From the NCBI RefSeq assembly GCF_006265115.1, contig NZ_SMDR01000001.1, positions 1,736,001 through 1,800,000 of the forward strand: a stretch of 64,000 bases of DNA. The letters are read 5' to 3'. Of the stretch, positions 61,535 to 64,000 are shown piece after piece. A program made the position numbers and the translations under genes. Source of the DNA: Arenimonas terrae. GTDB lineage: Bacteria; Pseudomonadota; Gammaproteobacteria; Xanthomonadales; Xanthomonadaceae. The first letter of the stretch is position 1. Every line of letters starts with the position of its first letter. The notes beneath the pieces were generated by a model. That model saw only the letters and a program-made list of their open reading frames with translations, was not told the DNA's origin and did not search any database.

Positions 61535-62229
61535 GGGCGTCGGCGCAGGTTGAGCACGAGGATGAGGACGAAGGTGGTCGCGGCGAGGCCGAACCACTGC
61601 AGGGCGTAACCGCGGTGTTTTTCCGGCGGCAGTGTATTGGCGTGCAGTTCAAGATCGCGTTCATGGCCCAGCGGCAGCGCCGGATCCAGGCGCAGCACGC
61701 GCGGCGCCAGCTCAGCCGGCAGCGACCAGGCCGCCGATACCGCCGCCGGCTCGACGCGCATCGCCAGCCAGTCGCCGTCCTGCGCGACCAGGCCGGGGCC
61801 CAGGCGCAGGCCCACCGACGGCGGCGGCACCAGCAGGCCCGCCAGGTCGTGCTCGCCGCTCGGGCAGTCCGCGTCCGGCAGCGCACGCGCGCCGTCCACC
61901 GGCAGCCAGCCCATGTCCACCAGCAGCGCGGGGCCCGATGCCGGCTGGGCCACGCAGTACAGGCGCATGCCGACCCGCGGGCCGCGGCGCTGGTTGTCCA
62001 GCCACAGCCGCGGCGTGTCCAGGAAACGTGCGCGGCCGGCAACGCGGTGGATGCCCGCGCCCTGCCCCGCCGCCAGCGCCAGCGCCTGCGGCGGCGCGGC
62101 GAGCGCGGCGGCGGCGGCGGCGAGCTGCTCGCGCTTGACCTGCTCGCGGCCCAGCTGCCAGCGCCCCAGGGCGGAAAACCCCAGCACCAGGCACAGGCCG
62201 AGCAGGCTCAGCAGCAGGCGCCGTTTCAC
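61531..62229 (-). CDS. SURF1-family oxidase assembly protein
   Basis: Inner-membrane protein of 232 residues, two helices flanking a periplasmic domain: KRRLLLSLLGLCLVLGFSALGRWQLGRE at the start and KHRGYALQWFGLAATTFVLILVLNLRRR at the end. The paired GRWQ.GR and YALQWF elements define SURF1. GTG at 62229 is the start, with GGAGG 9 nt upstream; there is no ATG at the family N-terminus. It helps insert heme a into cytochrome oxidase subunit I. Confidence 0.9.
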   Translation of the reverse strand: MKRRLLLSLLGLCLVLGFSALGRWQLGREQVKREQLAAAAAALAAPPQALALAAGQGAGIHRVAGRARFLDTPRLWLDNQRRGPRVGMRLYCVAQPASGPALLVDMGWLPVDGARALPDADCPSGEHDLAGLLVPPPSVGLRLGPGLVAQDGDWLAMRVEPAAVSAAWSLPAELAPRVLRLDPALPLGHERDLELHANTLPPEKHRGYALQWFGLAATTFVLILVLNLRRRP

Positions 62230-62286
62230 CTCGGGCAACCTCCGCAGGCGGATAATGCCGGCATCGCCAACCAACGGACGCCTGCC

Positions 62287-62493
62287 GTGCAGAAGCTGCT
62301 CATCATCGCTTTCCTGATCCTGATCGTCTGGAACCTGGGCGCGGGCCTGTATTACATGATGGTCGACAAGGGCAAGACCCAGCGTACGGTGAAGTCGCTG
62401 ACCTGGCGCATCGGCCTGTCGGTGGCGCTGATCCTGCTGGTGGTGCTGGGCATCTTCACCGGCGTGATCAAGCCGCACGGCATCGGCGGCTGA
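62287..62493 (+). CDS. Twin-transmembrane protein (DUF2909)
   Basis: Tiny membrane protein of 68 residues, GTG start. Two helices: LLIIAFLILIVWNLGAGLYYMMVD and WRIGLSVALILLVVLGIFTGVI, joined by KGKTQRTVKSLT. This matches the DUF2909/twin TM family found in proteobacterial cytochrome oxidase loci. It is the only rightward gene within the oxidase cluster, divergent from surf1 and convergent with coxC. GATAAT at 62251-62256 is a possible -10. Confidence 0.85.
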   Translation: MQKLLIIAFLILIVWNLGAGLYYMMVDKGKTQRTVKSLTWRIGLSVALILLVVLGIFTGVIKPHGIGG

Positions 62494-62543
62494 GGACGCC
62501 CTGAAAACGAAGGGCCGGCGCGATGGCCGGCCCTGCGTCCTCA
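62491..62543. terminator. Long two-part stem-loop between DUF2909 gene and coxC
   Basis: AGGGCCGGC (62511-62519) pairs with GCCGGCCCT (62526-62534), and an outer TGAGGACGC (62491-62499) pairs with GCGTCCTCA (62535-62543), leaving an 11-nt bulge on the left. It lies between convergent stops and probably terminates both transcripts, though no T-run is present. Confidence 0.75.
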
Positions 62544-62559
62544 GGCCCGTTCGGCGCGC

Positions 62560-63435
62560 TTAGAGCACGTACACGAACAGGAACAGGCCCAGCCAGACCA
62601 CGTCCACGAAGTGCCAGTACCAGGCCACCGCTTCGAACGCGAAGTGGTGGTCCTTGCTGAAGTGGCCCTTCAGGCAGCGCAGCCAGATGATCGCCAGCAT
62701 CAGCGTGCCCAGGAACACGTGCATGCCGTGGAAGCCGGTGAGCATGAAGAAGGTCGAGCCGTAGATGCCCGAACCCAGGGTCAGGTTCAGCTCGTGGTAG
62801 GCGTGGTAGTACTCGACGCCCTGGTAGTACAGGAAGATGCTACCCAGCAGCACCGTGGCGCCCAGCCAGACCAGCAGCGACTTGCGGTGGCCGGCCTTGA
62901 GCGCGTGATGGGCGATGGTGATGGTCACGCCCGAGGTCAGCAGGATCAGGGTGTTGACCAGCGGCAGGCCCCAGGCCGGGATGGTCTGGAAGGCGCCGCC
63001 GAGCTCGGCCGGACCGGCGGTCGGCCAGCCGGCGGTGTAGCCGGCCCACAGGAACTGGTTGGTCAGCGCGCCGTCGCCTTCGCCCGACAGCCACGGCAGC
63101 GCGAACTGGCGGGCGTAGAACAGGGCACCGAAGAAGGCCGCGAAGAACATCACCTCCGAGAAGATGAACCACATCATTCCCATGCGGAACGAGGCGTCGA
63201 CCTTCTCGTTGTACTTGCCGGCCAGCGATTCGGAGATCACGTTGCCGAACCAGCCGAACAGCACCGACAGCGTGGCGATCAGGCCGATGTAGAACACCGG
63301 CTGGCCCCAGGCGTGGCCGTTGAACCAGTTCGCCACGCCCACCATGGTGGTGAACAGCGTGATCGAGCCGATGAAGGGCCACGGGCTGTGGTGCGGGACG
63401 TAGTAGACGTTCGGATCGTCGTGGGTCTGTGCCAT
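62560..63435 (-). CDS. ctaE: Cytochrome c oxidase subunit III
   Basis: Inner-membrane subunit of aa3-type terminal oxidase, 291 residues, seven helices. VYYVPHHSPWPFIGSI at the start, RMGMMWFIFSEVMFFAAFFGALFYAR with the conserved Glu, NTLILLTSGVTITIAHHAL, GIYGSTFFMLTGFHGMHVFLGT and the end HFAFEAVAWYWHFVDVVWLGLF are all diagnostic. It follows ctaG after 32 bp, consistent with the usual ctaG-ctaE order; the DUF2970 gene often found between them is absent. Confidence 0.97.
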   Translation of the reverse strand: MAQTHDDPNVYYVPHHSPWPFIGSITLFTTMVGVANWFNGHAWGQPVFYIGLIATLSVLFGWFGNVISESLAGKYNEKVDASFRMGMMWFIFSEVMFFAAFFGALFYARQFALPWLSGEGDGALTNQFLWAGYTAGWPTAGPAELGGAFQTIPAWGLPLVNTLILLTSGVTITIAHHALKAGHRKSLLVWLGATVLLGSIFLYYQGVEYYHAYHELNLTLGSGIYGSTFFMLTGFHGMHVFLGTLMLAIIWLRCLKGHFSKDHHFAFEAVAWYWHFVDVVWLGLFLFVYVL

Positions 63436-63467
63436 GGTGTTCCCCGGTACTCCTGGAAGGCCTGCGG

Positions 63468-64000
63468 TCAGGGCGCCGAGCGGGCGACGGCGGGCGTCTG
63501 CTCGCCCGTCGCCAGCCGCGCGGTGGCCGCGTCGTTGCTGAAGAAAGTGTAGGACAGCGTGATCGTGCCGACGTGCGCGGGCAGCGCCGGGTCGACGATG
63601 AAGCGCACCGGCATCAGGCGCTCCTCGCCGGCGTGCAGCATCTGCTCGGTGAAGCAGAAGCACTCGGTCTTGTTGAAGAAGGTCGACGCCGTGGACGGCG
63701 CGACCGACGGCGCGGCGTTGCCGACGATGGCGTGGTCGGCGGTGTTGCGGGCGATGTAGTTCACTTCGTACATCTTGCCCGGGTGCACCTGCATGCTCAG
63801 CGTCTGCGGCTTGAAGGCCCAGGGCAGCTTCGAGTTCACGGTGCCGTCGAACTCGACCGTGATGGTGCGGGTGACGTCCTCGGACAGGCCCGCCACCTGG
63901 GCGTCGCCGGCCGGGCCCTGCTCGAGCTTGATGCCGAACACCTTCTCGCAGGCGATCCGGTACAGCGGCACCAGCGAGAACGCGAACACGAACGAACCCA
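63468..64000 (-). CDS. ctaG: Cytochrome c oxidase assembly protein CtaG/COX11, 5' end missing
   Basis: Copper chaperone for the CuB site of subunit I. About 177 residues are visible; the start lies beyond the window. It begins at the end of the single helix ([18 protein letters not shown], with the conserved PLYxxxC), then the Ig-like periplasmic domain: [37 protein letters not shown] and the copper-binding [12 protein letters not shown]. The remaining oxidase genes (ctaC, ctaD) are expected to the right. Confidence 0.96.
   Translation of the reverse strand, partial: GSFVFAFSLVPLYRIACEKVFGIKLEQGPAGDAQVAGLSEDVTRTITVEFDGTVNSKLPWAFKPQTLSMQVHPGKMYEVNYIARNTADHAIVGNAAPSVAPSTASTFFNKTECFCFTEQMLHAGEERLMPVRFIVDPALPAHVGTITLSYTFFSNDAATARLATGEQTPAVARSAP

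Overview
The window looks like a chromosomal segment of a high-GC gammaproteobacterium, most likely Xanthomonadaceae/Lysobacteraceae. This is inferred from three things: GC close to 70 percent by eye; the order tsaD / rpsU-yqeY-dnaG next to folB-folK and a FolM-type pteridine reductase; and the set engB-cytochrome c4-DsbA-endonuclease, plant-type glutamate-cysteine ligase, short AMP nucleosidase and CtaA/CtaB/SURF1/CoxC/CtaG cluster. No phage, insertion sequence with a transposase, CRISPR array, tRNA or rRNA was found.

Layout. 1-5 kb: end of a cation diffusion facilitator gene with a His-Asp tail, then a leftward group (small GT2-like protein, OmpR-type regulator, sensor kinase with a reduced ATP-binding domain, ArnT-like lipid-linked sugar transferase) that looks like an envelope-modification module. 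5-15 kb: AMP nucleosidase, a coupled pair of exported amidohydrolases (the second without the metal HxH), a DsbA-fold isomerase, DUF421 protein, diguanylate cyclase, a large TolB-propeller/amidohydrolase fusion and two small proteins. 15-27 kb: PEP carboxylase, YecA/SEC-C protein, gshA, a two-gene peptide-ABC remnant (binding protein plus one permease), then engB, cytochrome c4, lipoprotein DsbA and an endonuclease-family protein. 27-35.6 kb: TonB-dependent receptor, TauE/SafE permease, soluble lytic transglycosylase, NDUFA9-like protein and cca. 35.7-43.5 kb: one 2,615-residue secreted FnIII-SpvB-FG-GAP-RHS protein with the layout of a fused TcB-TcC toxin and an unrecognised C-terminal tip. 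43.8-54.7 kb: VanZ, MidA-type methyltransferase, folM, L,D-transpeptidase, DUF6159 protein, a glycosidase-like lipoprotein, folK-folB-tsaD, and rpsU-yqeY-dnaG without rpoD following. 54.8-58.8 kb: S9 peptidase and a BlaI/M56-TonB pair with a clear operator. 58.9-64 kb: heme A and cytochrome oxidase biogenesis genes, ending inside ctaG.

The most unusual structure is a dispersed family of about 100-bp compound palindromes, with four copies at 18568-18667, 27031-27130, 52535-52632 and 52830-52929. Each has a 23-24 bp outer stem, a 10-bp inner hairpin with a fixed hexanucleotide loop, and a conserved 26-nt one-sided bulge. Outer-stem sequences differ between copies, but the changes are compensated in the opposite arm. 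Next to the copies sit 1-3 units of a 43-bp sequence carrying the GCCGGGATCG core, and sometimes a small CTTGC hairpin module. Two copies in opposite orientation lie between yqeY and dnaG.
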